14,978 bases of DNA from Chitinophaga pinensis (GCA_945870115.1 CAMBRH010000053.1:1-14978), one strand, 5' to 3'; shown: positions 1 through 7,837, numbered from the stretch's first letter. Numbers and translations: made by a program. Notes: a model not told the origin generated them from the letters alone.

Positions 1-1564
1 TTAAAAAATTCAAACCTCCTAAACTTGTTGGAAACCAAATTTTACCGTTATTATCTTTATACATTGAACGACAAATTCCATTAGATATAGTCGTTTTTGC
101 TTCCAAAGGATTATGTTCAAAAGACTGAAAATTACCTTTATTTCTATCATAAAGTAAAATTCCACCTTTGGTGGCAATAAAGTATAAATTTTCCTTCCAA
201 TGAAGAATCGAATATGTTAATTCAAAGTTTGATTGATTTACAAGACCTTTGTATTTTATTTTTTCAAAACTATAAGCAAAGGCTGATTGGATTTTCAAAA
301 TGTACAAACCTTCCGTTGTTCCAACTAAAACTTCATTTTTATCAATAACTAAAATTGATAATATCAAAGATTCATTCTTTCCAACAGTTGAACTGGCTTT
401 TTTTCGTAAAAATTGATCGAATTTTCCCGTAATTAGGTTTTTCCTAGAAATAGCATTGTCTGTTCCAATAAAAACATAATTCCCACTTTTATCTTCTGAA
501 AAACACCAAACACTAGGTGAGGGAATTCCTTTCGTTAAATCACCGCTAGGTTCAACGCTTAAAAAGCCTTTATTGAAAGGATTAAAACTTCCTACCCCTC
601 GTTCCGTTGCAACCCAAAAAGTTCCTGTTTTATCTTTAAAAATTTTATTGACAGAATTAAATAAAAGTGCATTTTTTTGAAAAATATCTTGTGTATTTTG
701 CGCAAATTTTGAGATTTTATTTTTGTCAAAAATTGTGATTAGTCCATGAGCTTTTGTTGTAATAAAAAACTGATTTTCATTTTGAACATAAATATCCAAC
801 ACGTCAATTAATCCATATTCTTTTTCAATTTTTGATAAATAGGGGCTTGTTTTTTTGGAATTGCTATCAAATTGATATAAGCCTTGGTTTGAACCAAGTA
901 ACCATAAATTAGTGTTTTTTTGTTCAATGGTATTAATTCTTACGTAAACCTTTTCTTTACCTAAAACTTTTACATCTGAAACTTTTTTAGTTGAAATATT
1001 TAGAAGGTATAAACCTTTGTCTTCAGTACTTACAAAAAGCGTTTTTTCATTTAAAAATTTCAGAAAAAGAATTTTATTCGATGGAATTTTTGAAATAAAG
1101 AAGTTGAATTTATGGTTCTTTTTGTTAAAAACACACAATCCATTTGAACTCGTTCCAAACCATAAATTACCTTTATTGTCCTCAGTAATGGTTTCAATTT
1201 GTAAGGCAAAACCACCCTGCAGTTGAAAAGTTCTAAATTTTTCTGTCTGCGGATTGTAATTTGTAAGTCCATTCGAAGTTCCAAACCACAAATTTCCATC
1301 ACTTGATTTGAAAGATTTTTTTATGTAAGAATTTTCAATTCCTTCGGTATTATCAGCGGTAAAATTTTCAAATGTTTGTCCGTCAAAACGATTTAAACCA
1401 TCCTGTGTTCCAAACCAAAGTCCACCATATTTATCTTGCTCAATTGAGGTTACTGAACTTTGTGAAAGGCCATCAATAATAGAATAATTTTTAAAACGAT
1501 ACGTACTTTGCCCGAAACTTATTAAAAAGTTTAAGATAAATACAGCACATATTATTTTTTTCAT
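1..1564 (-). CDS. Two-component regulator propeller sensor, N-terminal part (C-terminus outside window)
   Basis: Starting at the ATG at 1564-1562, the minus frame is open without a stop to the window edge, giving 521 visible residues. A signal peptide is clear: MKK, a hydrophobic stretch, then a probable cut near SFG-QS (residue 18). The rest is built of degenerate propeller blades of the Reg_prop type (D-x-x-G-x-LWFGT-x-x-GL-x-x-F), best seen at about residues 41-62, 84-104, 126-148, 307-328 and 500-520, with weaker copies at about 217-232, 355-372, 405-425 and 456-474. In Bacteroidota such periplasmic propellers normally continue into a Y_Y_Y domain, one TM helix and a histidine kinase or an HTH/response output. 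That output module lies beyond position 1, so kinase versus other cannot be decided. The start is 9 bp after the ferritin stop, so the two may share a transcript. The ligand is unknown. Confidence 0.88.
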   Translation of the reverse strand, partial: MKKIICAVFILNFLISFGQSTYRFKNYSIIDGLSQSSVTSIEQDKYGGLWFGTQDGLNRFDGQTFENFTADNTEGIENSYIKKSFKSSDGNLWFGTSNGLTNYNPQTEKFRTFQLQGGFALQIETITEDNKGNLWFGTSSNGLCVFNKKNHKFNFFISKIPSNKILFLKFLNEKTLFVSTEDKGLYLLNISTKKVSDVKVLGKEKVYVRINTIEQKNTNLWLLGSNQGLYQFDSNSKKTSPYLSKIEKEYGLIDVLDIYVQNENQFFITTKAHGLITIFDKNKISKFAQNTQDIFQKNALLFNSVNKIFKDKTGTFWVATERGVGSFNPFNKGFLSVEPSGDLTKGIPSPSVWCFSEDKSGNYVFIGTDNAISRKNLITGKFDQFLRKKASSTVGKNESLILSILVIDKNEVLVGTTEGLYILKIQSAFAYSFEKIKYKGLVNQSNFELTYSILHWKENLYFIATKGGILLYDRNKGNFQSFEHNPLEAKTTISNGICRSMYKDNNGKIWFPTSLGGLNFL

Positions 1565-1573
1565 TCTTACATT

Positions 1574-2092
1574 TTAAGCTGGTTGACTTGCTGATTTAGC
1601 ACTCAAGTTAACGGCAGCCTCCAAATCTCTATCAAACATATACATTCCACCTTTGTCACCTCCAATTAAACGTAATTTATCTAAAATTGAACGAGCCAAA
1701 GCTTCTTCTTCAAGTTGCTCAGAAACATACCACTGCACAAAATTGTGCGTTGTGTAGTCTTTCTCTTGCAGACAAATATCTACTAAATTATTGATACTAG
1801 CAGTAACTGCTAATTCATGTTCTAGTAATAATTCAAAAACACGTTCTAAATTATCAAACTCAACAGGAGGTTGCGCAATTCCAGGAATGACAGCTTTTCC
1901 ACCGCGTTCGTTAATAAATTTTATCAATTTCAACATGTGAAAACGTTCCTCGTCAGAGTGCGTATAAAGAAACTTAGACGTTCCATTAAGTCCATTGTTT
2001 TCAGACCAAGAAGCCATTGCTAAATAAAATTGTGATGATGAACTTTCTTTTATTACTTGTTCATTAAGTGCTTTTTCAACGCGAGGATTCAT
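1574..2092 (-). CDS. ftnA: Ferritin (non-haem, FtnA-like)
   Basis: This 172-residue protein has the usual bacterial ferritin length. It is a cytoplasmic iron store that oxidises Fe(II) and deposits ferric mineral inside a 24-subunit shell. The di-iron ferroxidase residues are in place: Glu16, Tyr23, Glu48/Glu49 and His52 (the E-x-x-H on helix B), Glu93, and Glu125-Gln126-x-x-Glu129 on helix D. This is the E. coli FtnA pattern shifted by one residue. No haem-binding Met of the bacterioferritin kind is evident, and the short C-terminal tail is Ser/Ala-rich. The start ATG at 2092 begins MNPRVEKALNEQV, typical of the family. It is 169 bp downstream of nadD, behind its own candidate promoter and a repeat array, and directly upstream of the propeller sensor. 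No clear Fur box was found by eye. Confidence 0.95.
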   Translation of the reverse strand: MNPRVEKALNEQVIKESSSSQFYLAMASWSENNGLNGTSKFLYTHSDEERFHMLKLIKFINERGGKAVIPGIAQPPVEFDNLERVFELLLEHELAVTASINNLVDICLQEKDYTTHNFVQWYVSEQLEEEALARSILDKLRLIGGDKGGMYMFDRDLEAAVNLSAKSASQPA

Positions 2093-2111
2093 AAAATTTT
2101 TTTATTTTTTG

Positions 2112-2141
2112 TAAAGTTAATAAATCTAATTTTATAACAAA
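2112..2141 (-). promoter_or_regulatory. Candidate ferritin promoter (Bacteroidota type)
   Basis: On the minus strand a TTTG (2138-2141) is followed after 18 bp by TAACTTTA (2112-2119), one base off the TAnnTTTG -7 consensus. It lies about 20 bp upstream of the ferritin ATG, which would give a very short leader. The assignment rests on pattern matching only. Confidence 0.4.
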
Positions 2142-2166
2142 GATTTTTCGGGAAGAATTTTTTCTC

Positions 2167-2260
2167 TTAGACATTAGGAGGTTAGGATATTAGGATTTTA
2201 AGACATAAGAGCAAAATTTAAAGTCTTAAAGTCCTAATATCTTGTTGTCTTAATGTCTAA
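2167..2260. repeat. Octamer-periodic inverted-repeat array (extragenic hairpin)
   Basis: The left arm is a run of 8-bp units (TTAGACAT, TAGGAGGT, TAGGATAT, TAGGATTT, TAAGACAT; 2167-2206). The right arm is a run of complementary 8-bp units (AAGTCTTA, AAGTCCTA, ATATCTTG, TTGTCTTA, ATGTCTAA; 2221-2260). Arms 2169-2204 and 2223-2258 pair at 29 of 36 positions around an 18-nt loop. The array ends 1 bp from the nadD stop codon (2262-2264). It may end the yicC-gmk-nadD transcript or protect its 3' end. It has no good U-tract. Confidence 0.8.
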
Positions 2261-2261
2261 T

Positions 2262-2867
2262 CTATTTGTAAAAATTCATTTCATCAACGTACTTAAAAAC
2301 GGGTTCTGAAAGTAAATACCTTACATCTTTTCCATTTTTAATTGCTTCACGGATAAAGCTTGATGAAATTTTCATTAATGGCGTATCCTCACAAAGGTGA
2401 ATATTAGGGTGGTTTTTAATAAACTCATTTGGTAAGACTAAATCTTCAATAGTTTCTTGCTGCGTTAAATTGCGTGGAAAAACAAAAATTTTATGGTTTT
2501 TCAAAATATATTCAAAATTGAACCATTTGTGAAAATTCCTTAAATTATCTTCACCTAAGATCAAAGAAAAAGTGTCATTTGGATATTTTTCTTTAATATG
2601 GGCCAAGGTATTTACAGTGTAACTAGGCTTTGTCAAAGAAAATTCAATGTCAGATGCTTTTAATTTTGGATTATCTTCGACGGCAATTTTTACTAAATTC
2701 AAACGATGAAAGTCAGCCAAAAGTGTATTTTTTGCTTTAAGCGGATTTTGAGGAGAAACAATTAACCAAATTTGATCCAATTCTTTTTCTTGCGCAAGGT
2801 GATTCGCTATAATTAAATGTCCAACATGAATTGGATTAAATGTCCCGAAATAAAGACCTATGTTCAT
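2262..2867 (-). CDS. nadD: Nicotinate-nucleotide adenylyltransferase NadD
   Basis: This 201-residue enzyme transfers AMP from ATP to nicotinate mononucleotide, making the deamido-NAD precursor of NAD in the cytoplasm. The N-terminal nucleotidyltransferase signature G-x-F-x-P-x-H-x-G-H is present as G8-T-F-N-P-I-H14-V-G-H17. The second ATP-binding motif, SSSFIR, sits at about residues 168-173, followed by the family's R-x-L-L-x-x-P-V-x-x-Y ending. The ATG at 2867-2865 overlaps the gmk stop as ATGA (4 bp), a sign of translational coupling. The gene ends in TAG immediately beside the octamer repeat array. Function assignment is secure. Confidence 0.96.
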   Translation of the reverse strand: MNIGLYFGTFNPIHVGHLIIANHLAQEKELDQIWLIVSPQNPLKAKNTLLADFHRLNLVKIAVEDNPKLKASDIEFSLTKPSYTVNTLAHIKEKYPNDTFSLILGEDNLRNFHKWFNFEYILKNHKIFVFPRNLTQQETIEDLVLPNEFIKNHPNIHLCEDTPLMKISSSFIREAIKNGKDVRYLLSEPVFKYVDEMNFYK

Positions 2868-3460
2868 TTTGTTAAAAACTTTTCAACTAAATCAATCGCT
2901 TCCTTGCAAGCTACCTCCAAGTTTTCATTTACCAAAATTACGTCAAATTCAGATGCTTTACTCATTTCATCTTTTGCCTTTCCAATTCGTATAGCGATTT
3001 TTTCTTCTGTTTCTGTGCTTCGAAATCGCAACCTTTTTTCTAATTCTTCAATTGACGGAGCTTGCACAAAAATTGCTAAAGCTTGGTCTTTAAATTGCTT
3101 TTTTAAATTCAATCCTCCAATTACATCAACATCAAAAATGACCGTTTTTCCTGCATTCCAAATACGTTGAATTTCAGATTTTAAGGTTCCATAATAATTA
3201 TCTTTGTAAACTTCTTCCCACTCAACAAATTCGTTATTTTTAATTTTATTGGTGAAATCCGTCAAGGAGAAAAATTTGTAATCTACTCCATCTTCTTCAT
3301 TTCTACGAGGATATCGACTGCATGCGGAAATTGAAAATTCTAAATTTGAATTGTGCTCCAATAAATATTTTACAATCGTTGTTTTTCCTGCACCAGATGG
3401 CGCTGAAAAAATAATGCATTTTCCTGTTTTATTTTCGTTAAAACTATCTAAATCGCTCAT
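2864..3460 (-). CDS. gmk: Guanylate kinase
   Basis: This 198-residue P-loop kinase phosphorylates GMP (and dGMP) to the diphosphate using ATP, in the cytoplasm. The Walker A loop is A20-P-S-G-A-G-K26-T-T. The GMP-binding segment follows at about residues 45-62 as S-x-C-S-R-x-P-R-x-x-E-x-D-G-x-D-Y. The Thr usual before the Arg in many homologues is Ser here. The lid and later Arg residues (R-x-R, about 144-147) are retained. The length is normal for the family. It lies 24 bp downstream of yicC and overlaps nadD by 4 bp, so the three are almost certainly one transcript. The ATG at 3460 is the first start in the frame that keeps the P-loop close to the N-terminus. Confidence 0.96.
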   Translation of the reverse strand: MSDLDSFNENKTGKCIIFSAPSGAGKTTIVKYLLEHNSNLEFSISACSRYPRRNEEDGVDYKFFSLTDFTNKIKNNEFVEWEEVYKDNYYGTLKSEIQRIWNAGKTVIFDVDVIGGLNLKKQFKDQALAIFVQAPSIEELEKRLRFRSTETEEKIAIRIGKAKDEMSKASEFDVILVNENLEVACKEAIDLVEKFLTK

Positions 3461-3484
3461 AATAAAATTTATATAAAATATTTT

Positions 3485-4351
3485 TTATAAAGTATTTAAA
3501 ATTTGTTCTTTGATTTTTTCCAAATTATCCTTCATATTCACAACAATTTTTTGCATTTCAGCATGGTTAGACTTACTTCCTAAGGTATTTATTTCTCTGC
3601 CAATTTCTTGCGTAATAAAACCTAATTTTCTACCAGAAGCCTGAATTTGCATTGTTTCTAAAAAATAATCTAAATGATTTGTCAACCTCATTTTTTCTTC
3701 AGAAACATCTAATTTCTCCAAATAATAAATCAATTCTTGCTGCAAACGACTTTCATCAATCGTTGTATTTTCTAATTCTTCTAAACCTTTTCTAATTTTT
3801 TCTTTTACAGTTTCAATTCTCAAGGCTTCGAAAGGTTCAACGGCAAGCAATAGTAAGCGAATATCTTCAATTTTTTCTGAATATTCTTTTTCAAGTGCCA
3901 ATCCTTCTTGTTTTCTGAATTCATTTAAGTTTTCGCAGGCAAGTTGAATTAAATTCATTAAAAATGAAATTTCTTCTTCTGTTATTTCCTCCGTTGTTTG
4001 AGTGAAAATATCCGGCATTTTTAGAATTAAAGAAATATAATCTACTGCAGAATTTGCAGTTAAATCATTCAATTTTTTTAAATCGTTATAATAAACTTGA
4101 GCTAATTCTTTATTAATCTCGACATTCTTTGAGTTCACTGAATTTTCAATTGAAACAGAAACATCGATTTTTCCTCTTTCCAATTGTTCTCCAATTAATT
4201 TTCGGATAATTAACTCTTTATCTCTATAAGCATTCGGTGTTTTCACATATAAATCTAAAGATTTACTGTTTAATGATCTAAGTTCAACAGAAACAGTTTT
4301 CCCATTAAAAACACCAGAAGATTTTCCATAACCTGTCATTGAATGCACCAT
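3485..4351 (-). CDS. yicC: YicC-family endoribonuclease
   Basis: The product is a YicC/YloC family protein of 288 residues if it starts at the ATG at 4351. The frame also offers a TTG at 4372 (7 more residues, Asn/Lys-rich). The ATG is preferred because family members begin M-x-x-S-M-T-G-Y-G, as here (MVHSMTGYGKS), and because a -7 box at 4394-4401 leaves a sensible leader. The N-terminal YicC domain is followed by a Glu-rich helical region and the conserved C-terminal block (about residues 235-285) with LGFITQEIGREINTLGSKS and a following helix. E. coli YicC has been reported to act as an endoribonuclease; this activity is inferred here from family membership. It is the first gene of the yicC-gmk-nadD set, an arrangement often seen with gmk. 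Confidence 0.92.
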   Translation of the reverse strand: MVHSMTGYGKSSGVFNGKTVSVELRSLNSKSLDLYVKTPNAYRDKELIIRKLIGEQLERGKIDVSVSIENSVNSKNVEINKELAQVYYNDLKKLNDLTANSAVDYISLILKMPDIFTQTTEEITEEEISFLMNLIQLACENLNEFRKQEGLALEKEYSEKIEDIRLLLLAVEPFEALRIETVKEKIRKGLEELENTTIDESRLQQELIYYLEKLDVSEEKMRLTNHLDYFLETMQIQASGRKLGFITQEIGREINTLGSKSNHAEMQKIVVNMKDNLEKIKEQILNTL

Positions 4352-4393
4352 GTTTTCTTTATTTTTATTCAAAATTCTTGAATTATTTTTTCA

Positions 4394-4401
4394 CAAAAGT
4401 A
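4394..4401 (-). promoter_or_regulatory. Candidate -7 box for the yicC-gmk-nadD operon
   Basis: TACTTTTG on the minus strand fits TAnnTTTG exactly and lies 43 bp upstream of the chosen yicC ATG. The nearest TTG upstream is only 14 bp away, shorter than the usual spacer, so the -33 element is weak or absent. Confidence 0.4.
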
Positions 4402-4497
4402 AGTTTTTATTTGAACAATTATTTGAAATAGTTTGTTAAATCGTTTTAGTACAATAGTTAGACATGTATAAAAATATAAAAAAACTTTAATTATATT

Positions 4498-4528
4498 TTG
4501 ATTTTCATTAAGTTTTAATTTATCTTTG
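4498..4528 (+). promoter_or_regulatory. Promoter of the T9SS cargo gene
   Basis: TTG (4498-4500), a 20-bp spacer and TATCTTTG (4521-4528) match the Bacteroidota consensus exactly. Transcription would start near 4533-4536, leaving a leader of about 35 nt before the ATG at 4571. This is one of the two best promoters in the window. Confidence 0.65.
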
Positions 4529-4570
4529 TACAATTACTTATGATTTAATGTTATAAAAACAAAATTAATT

Positions 4571-7500
4571 ATGAAAAAAAGTTATTTATTAATTTTAGGT
4601 TTGAGCTTTTCAGCAATTACTTTCGCACAGAAAAAAATTGTTGATAGATCACCTAATGAAACAGGTTTAAGTGTTGATAATTCTGTTAAAATAAAAGGTA
4701 ATCAAAATAGTATTTCAAGCAAAACTGCGGGAGATGTTCTTTATTCTGAAACTTTTAATGGCACTATTGGGAATTGGACAGTTTCTGATGCAGATGGTGC
4801 AGTGTGGATGTTTGATACTGATGGACCAGATGGTCAATATTCCTCAACATCAAATGCGGATATTTTAACTTCTTCAACTGCTGCAAACGGTTTTATGATT
4901 TTTGATGCAGATTTATCTAATACGCCAGGAACAGCGGCTACTTTTGTTGACAGAGTCGGTAGTTTAGTGTCTCCAGTTATTGATATGTCTGGTCAAACAT
5001 CTTTAACAATCAAATTTGAGCACGCTTATAGAACTTGTTGTTCTGCATCTTTTACTCCAAAAGTTGAAGTTTCAACTGATGGTTTTGCAAATTTTGTAAC
5101 ATACGATGTTACAGCAACTGGATTTGGAGTTAATGACTTTACTGGTACAGTAGTAAAAGAATTAAATATTAATAATTTTTTGGCTGCAGCTACAAATTTA
5201 CAAAATTTTCAATTTAGATTTAATTTTGACGGTATTGCTGGAGCTACTTCTCATTATTTTTGGCAAGTTGATGATATTTCGATAATAATTCCAAATGATT
5301 ATAGTTTGGTTTCAATTTTACCAATTTGGGGTACAACTGGAGCTTGGTTGGAGAGATTACCATACTCGATGAGTCCTTCTACTCAAGTTGCTCCAATTGA
5401 TTTTTCAATGTTAGTTGAAAACATAGGAGTTGTTACTCAGTCTGATGTTGTTTTAAATACAAATATTCCTGAAGGTGCTTTCACAAATGTTGGTGATTTA
5501 AAAGTTGTAGTTTCAGGAACAATTGATACTTTAAATGCATCAGCTTCTTTTACACCTTCAAATTCTTTAAATCAATATAATCCTGTTTTCAATGCATCTT
5601 CTTCAAATATTGATGTTGATCCACTAGATAATTTTTATGTTGGAATTCCATTTGAAGTTACAAATGAAGTTTATGCAAGAGATATGAGAGTAATTGATGG
5701 AAGTCAATCAAATACAGGTCAAGCCTATGAAGCTGGAAATATTTTTGATTTATTTGCTGATGCACAAATTAGTTCTGGTTCAATGTACATATCTTCTACA
5801 ACAAATGTTGGTTCTGTAGTTTATTTACGTCTTTATACTATTGATCCTACAACTGGTGATTTTATTTTTGCTGATGAATCTTTGCCATACACAATTACTG
5901 CAACAGACATTAGTACAATGCTTACATTAAACTTACAAAATACTGTTAATTTAACTGCTAATACTTCTTATCTTCTTGTAGGTGGAACTTTAGGAGATGG
6001 TGGCGCAACTAATGATTTAAGAATTGGTACTTCTGGTACTTCTGCTCCTCAAACTTCATTTTTCTTAGATGAAGCTGGAACTTGGTTTTATACAACTAAT
6101 ACTCCAATGGTAAGAATGCACTTGATTTCACCAGTATCTATTACATCGTCAAACCCTAGTTATACATTTTGTCCAGGTGGATCTGTAGATTTAACTTCTT
6201 CTAGTGCAACTGGAAATGTTTGGTCACCAGGTGGAGAAACTACGCAATCTATCACTGTTACAACTCCAGGGATATATTCAGTAACTGCAAATGGATTTAC
6301 ATCTCCAAGTGTAAATCTATCGTTACAAACAATCAATGATGCAGTTACACTAACAGGAGCAACCCTATTTTCAGCTGAATTAAACGGAAATGCTACTTAT
6401 CAATGGTTTAATTGTACTACTTCTCAAAATGTAGGTGGTGCAACATCTCAATCATTTAGTCCTTCAACTGATGGTGATTATTCAGTAATTGTAACATTAA
6501 ATGGTTGTTCTGTAACATCTTCATGTATTTCTTATATTGCTCCACCAGTTGTAACATCAAGTGATGCAAATAATATATTATGTAATAATGAAACTGTTAC
6601 ATTAACTTCAACAATAGTAAATGGAAATATTTGGTCACCAGGTGGAGAAACTACTCAATCTATAACTGTTTCAGCAGCAAATACTTATTTTGTTACTAAT
6701 AGTGGAATAGTTTCAAATTCTATTACAATTCAAACTCCAGTAATTAATGCGGCTACAACATTAAACGGTTCAACTATTACAGCAACTCAAGCTTCAGGTG
6801 CATCTTATCAATGGATTGATTGTGCAACTTCTTCTGCAATAATTGGTGAAACTTCTCAAAGTTATACTCCTTTAATTGATGGTGATTATTTAGTACAAAT
6901 TTCTTTAAGCACTTGTCAATCTTCATCAACGTGCACAAACGTTATTTTACCATTAGCTATTTCATCTAATGATGTTGATAACACAATTTGTGCAAATGGT
7001 TCTGTTGTTCTTACTTCATCTAAAGCTACTGGTAACAGTTGGTCACCAAATGGAGAAACTACACAGTCAATTACAGTTTCAACTGCGGGAGATTATTCTG
7101 TTACAGTAAATGGAGTTACTTCAAATATTATAACTGTTTCAGTTACAGCAATTACTAATACAGTTGTACAAAATGGAAATGTGCTTTCTACAGTAAATAC
7201 GCCAGGACTTGGTTTTCAATGGGTAACTTGTCCAGCAATGACAAATGTTATTGGACAATCATTTGCGACTTTCACTCCAGCTGTTGATGGAAGTTATGCA
7301 TTAATCACAACCTTAGATGGTTGTTCATCAACTTCTTCATGTTTCACTATTGCTGGTGTTGGTCTTAACGAAAACGAAGCATTCTCTTCTTTCTCTGTTT
7401 ACCCAAATCCAGCTGCTGACAACATTGCAATTGATTTCTCTTTAAGAGCTGAATCTGCTGTTAATGTTTCAATTACAGATTTATCTGGTAAAGTTGTTTA

Positions 7501-7639
7501 CACTTCTAATTTAGGAAACAAAACTGCTGGTGCTAGTTCATTAAACATAAATACTGCTGCTTTTGCAAACGGAATTTATGTTGTTAATGTTCTTACAAAC
7601 AACGGAATTGCTACTGAAAAATTAGTAATCAGAAAATAA
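4571..7639 (+). CDS. Large secreted T9SS cargo protein with tandem Ig-like repeats and a type A sorting domain
   Basis: The 1022-residue protein starts with a signal peptide (MKK, hydrophobic core, cut after TFA-Q, about residue 19). Residues about 56-240 resemble a MAM/choice-of-anchor-J beta-sandwich (LYSETFNG...GNW, ending in FWQVDDISI), and include a vicinal Cys pair (RTCCS). Residues about 245-520 are beta-rich with no family I can name; the first part looks CARDB-like. Residues 526-931 are three tandem A-B pairs: A at 526, 663 and 798 (core G-N-x-WSP-x-GETTQSITV), B at 589, 726 and 862 (core YQW-x-x-C, DGDY, C-x5-C). The last 80 residues (VYPNPAADN at 943) are a type A T9SS C-terminal domain ending in KLVIRK. 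It is therefore expected to be exported by Sec, carried across the outer membrane by T9SS, and anchored or released. It stands alone with its own promoter and terminator. Adhesin-like binding is only a guess; no catalytic motif is visible. Confidence 0.9.
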   Translation: MKKSYLLILGLSFSAITFAQKKIVDRSPNETGLSVDNSVKIKGNQNSISSKTAGDVLYSETFNGTIGNWTVSDADGAVWMFDTDGPDGQYSSTSNADILTSSTAANGFMIFDADLSNTPGTAATFVDRVGSLVSPVIDMSGQTSLTIKFEHAYRTCCSASFTPKVEVSTDGFANFVTYDVTATGFGVNDFTGTVVKELNINNFLAAATNLQNFQFRFNFDGIAGATSHYFWQVDDISIIIPNDYSLVSILPIWGTTGAWLERLPYSMSPSTQVAPIDFSMLVENIGVVTQSDVVLNTNIPEGAFTNVGDLKVVVSGTIDTLNASASFTPSNSLNQYNPVFNASSSNIDVDPLDNFYVGIPFEVTNEVYARDMRVIDGSQSNTGQAYEAGNIFDLFADAQISSGSMYISSTTNVGSVVYLRLYTIDPTTGDFIFADESLPYTITATDISTMLTLNLQNTVNLTANTSYLLVGGTLGDGGATNDLRIGTSGTSAPQTSFFLDEAGTWFYTTNTPMVRMHLISPVSITSSNPSYTFCPGGSVDLTSSSATGNVWSPGGETTQSITVTTPGIYSVTANGFTSPSVNLSLQTINDAVTLTGATLFSAELNGNATYQWFNCTTSQNVGGATSQSFSPSTDGDYSVIVTLNGCSVTSSCISYIAPPVVTSSDANNILCNNETVTLTSTIVNGNIWSPGGETTQSITVSAANTYFVTNSGIVSNSITIQTPVINAATTLNGSTITATQASGASYQWIDCATSSAIIGETSQSYTPLIDGDYLVQISLSTCQSSSTCTNVILPLAISSNDVDNTICANGSVVLTSSKATGNSWSPNGETTQSITVSTAGDYSVTVNGVTSNIITVSVTAITNTVVQNGNVLSTVNTPGLGFQWVTCPAMTNVIGQSFATFTPAVDGSYALITTLDGCSSTSSCFTIAGVGLNENEAFSSFSVYPNPAADNIAIDFSLRAESAVNVSITDLSGKVVYTSNLGNKTAGASSLNINTAAFANGIYVVNVLTNNGIATEKLVIRK
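6146..7360 (+). repeat. Three tandem coding repeats of about 410 bp
   Basis: Each unit encodes one A and one B Ig-like module; unit starts are near 6146, 6557 and 6962. The best conserved DNA is the block beginning TGGTCACCAGGTGGAGAAAC, nearly identical in the first two units (near 6222 and 6632) and with only a few changes in the third (near 7040). The protein keeps four Cys per unit. This indicates internal duplication with later divergence. Confidence 0.8.
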
Positions 7640-7688
7640 TTCAAGGTCTGTTTGGTTCTTAATAAGACCATTCAAACTAAATAAAATT

Positions 7689-7720
7689 AAAACCATTCGT
7701 TTCGGCGGATGGTTTTTTTG
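7689..7720 (+). terminator. Intrinsic terminator of the T9SS cargo gene
   Basis: An 11-bp stem (7689-7699 with 7706-7716, one G-T wobble) closes a 6-nt loop and is followed by a run of seven T from 7713. It begins 50 bp after the stop codon. A second weaker hairpin (GGTTCTT-AAT-AAGACC, near 7655-7671) lies between the gene and the terminator. Confidence 0.85.
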
Positions 7721-7770
7721 TTTTAAATAATTACTTTTATAGCATGAAATAGGAATACAAAATAAATCCG

Positions 7771-7837
7771 CGTAAGCACCGATGAAATTATATGACAACC
7801 TACGGAGTAAGCAGCGAAGCTAATTCCATATGGCAAT
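7771..7837. repeat. Imperfect direct repeat, GC-richer island
   Basis: Two diverged copies about 36 bp apart share GTAAGCA-x-CGA, AATT and ATATG: 7771-7798 (CGTAAGCACCGATGAAATT...) and 7807-7837 (AGTAAGCAGCGAAGCTAATT...). The block is visibly richer in G+C than its surroundings, has no convincing coding frame, and sits between the terminator and the glycosyltransferase start. Its nature is unknown. The second copy ends in CCATATGG, a perfect 8-bp palindrome. Confidence 0.5.

Noticed and set aside
1017..1302. Small open frames on both strands (69 and 80 codons)
   Set aside because: They lie wholly inside the continuous 521-codon propeller frame, which has signal peptide and repeated blades; the small frames have no family features.
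2167..2260. CRISPR array
   Set aside because: Units are 7-8 bp, contiguous and inverted, with no 25-35 bp repeats or spacers and no cas genes nearby; the same applies to 13794-13878.
2817..3170. 117-codon plus-strand frame
   Set aside because: It is antisense to the well-defined nadD and gmk genes and has a composition typical of a shadow frame.
4352..4372. Seven-codon N-terminal extension of yicC from a TTG
   Set aside because: The ATG at 4351 gives the family-typical N-terminus, and the extension is Asn/Lys-rich and unlike YicC.
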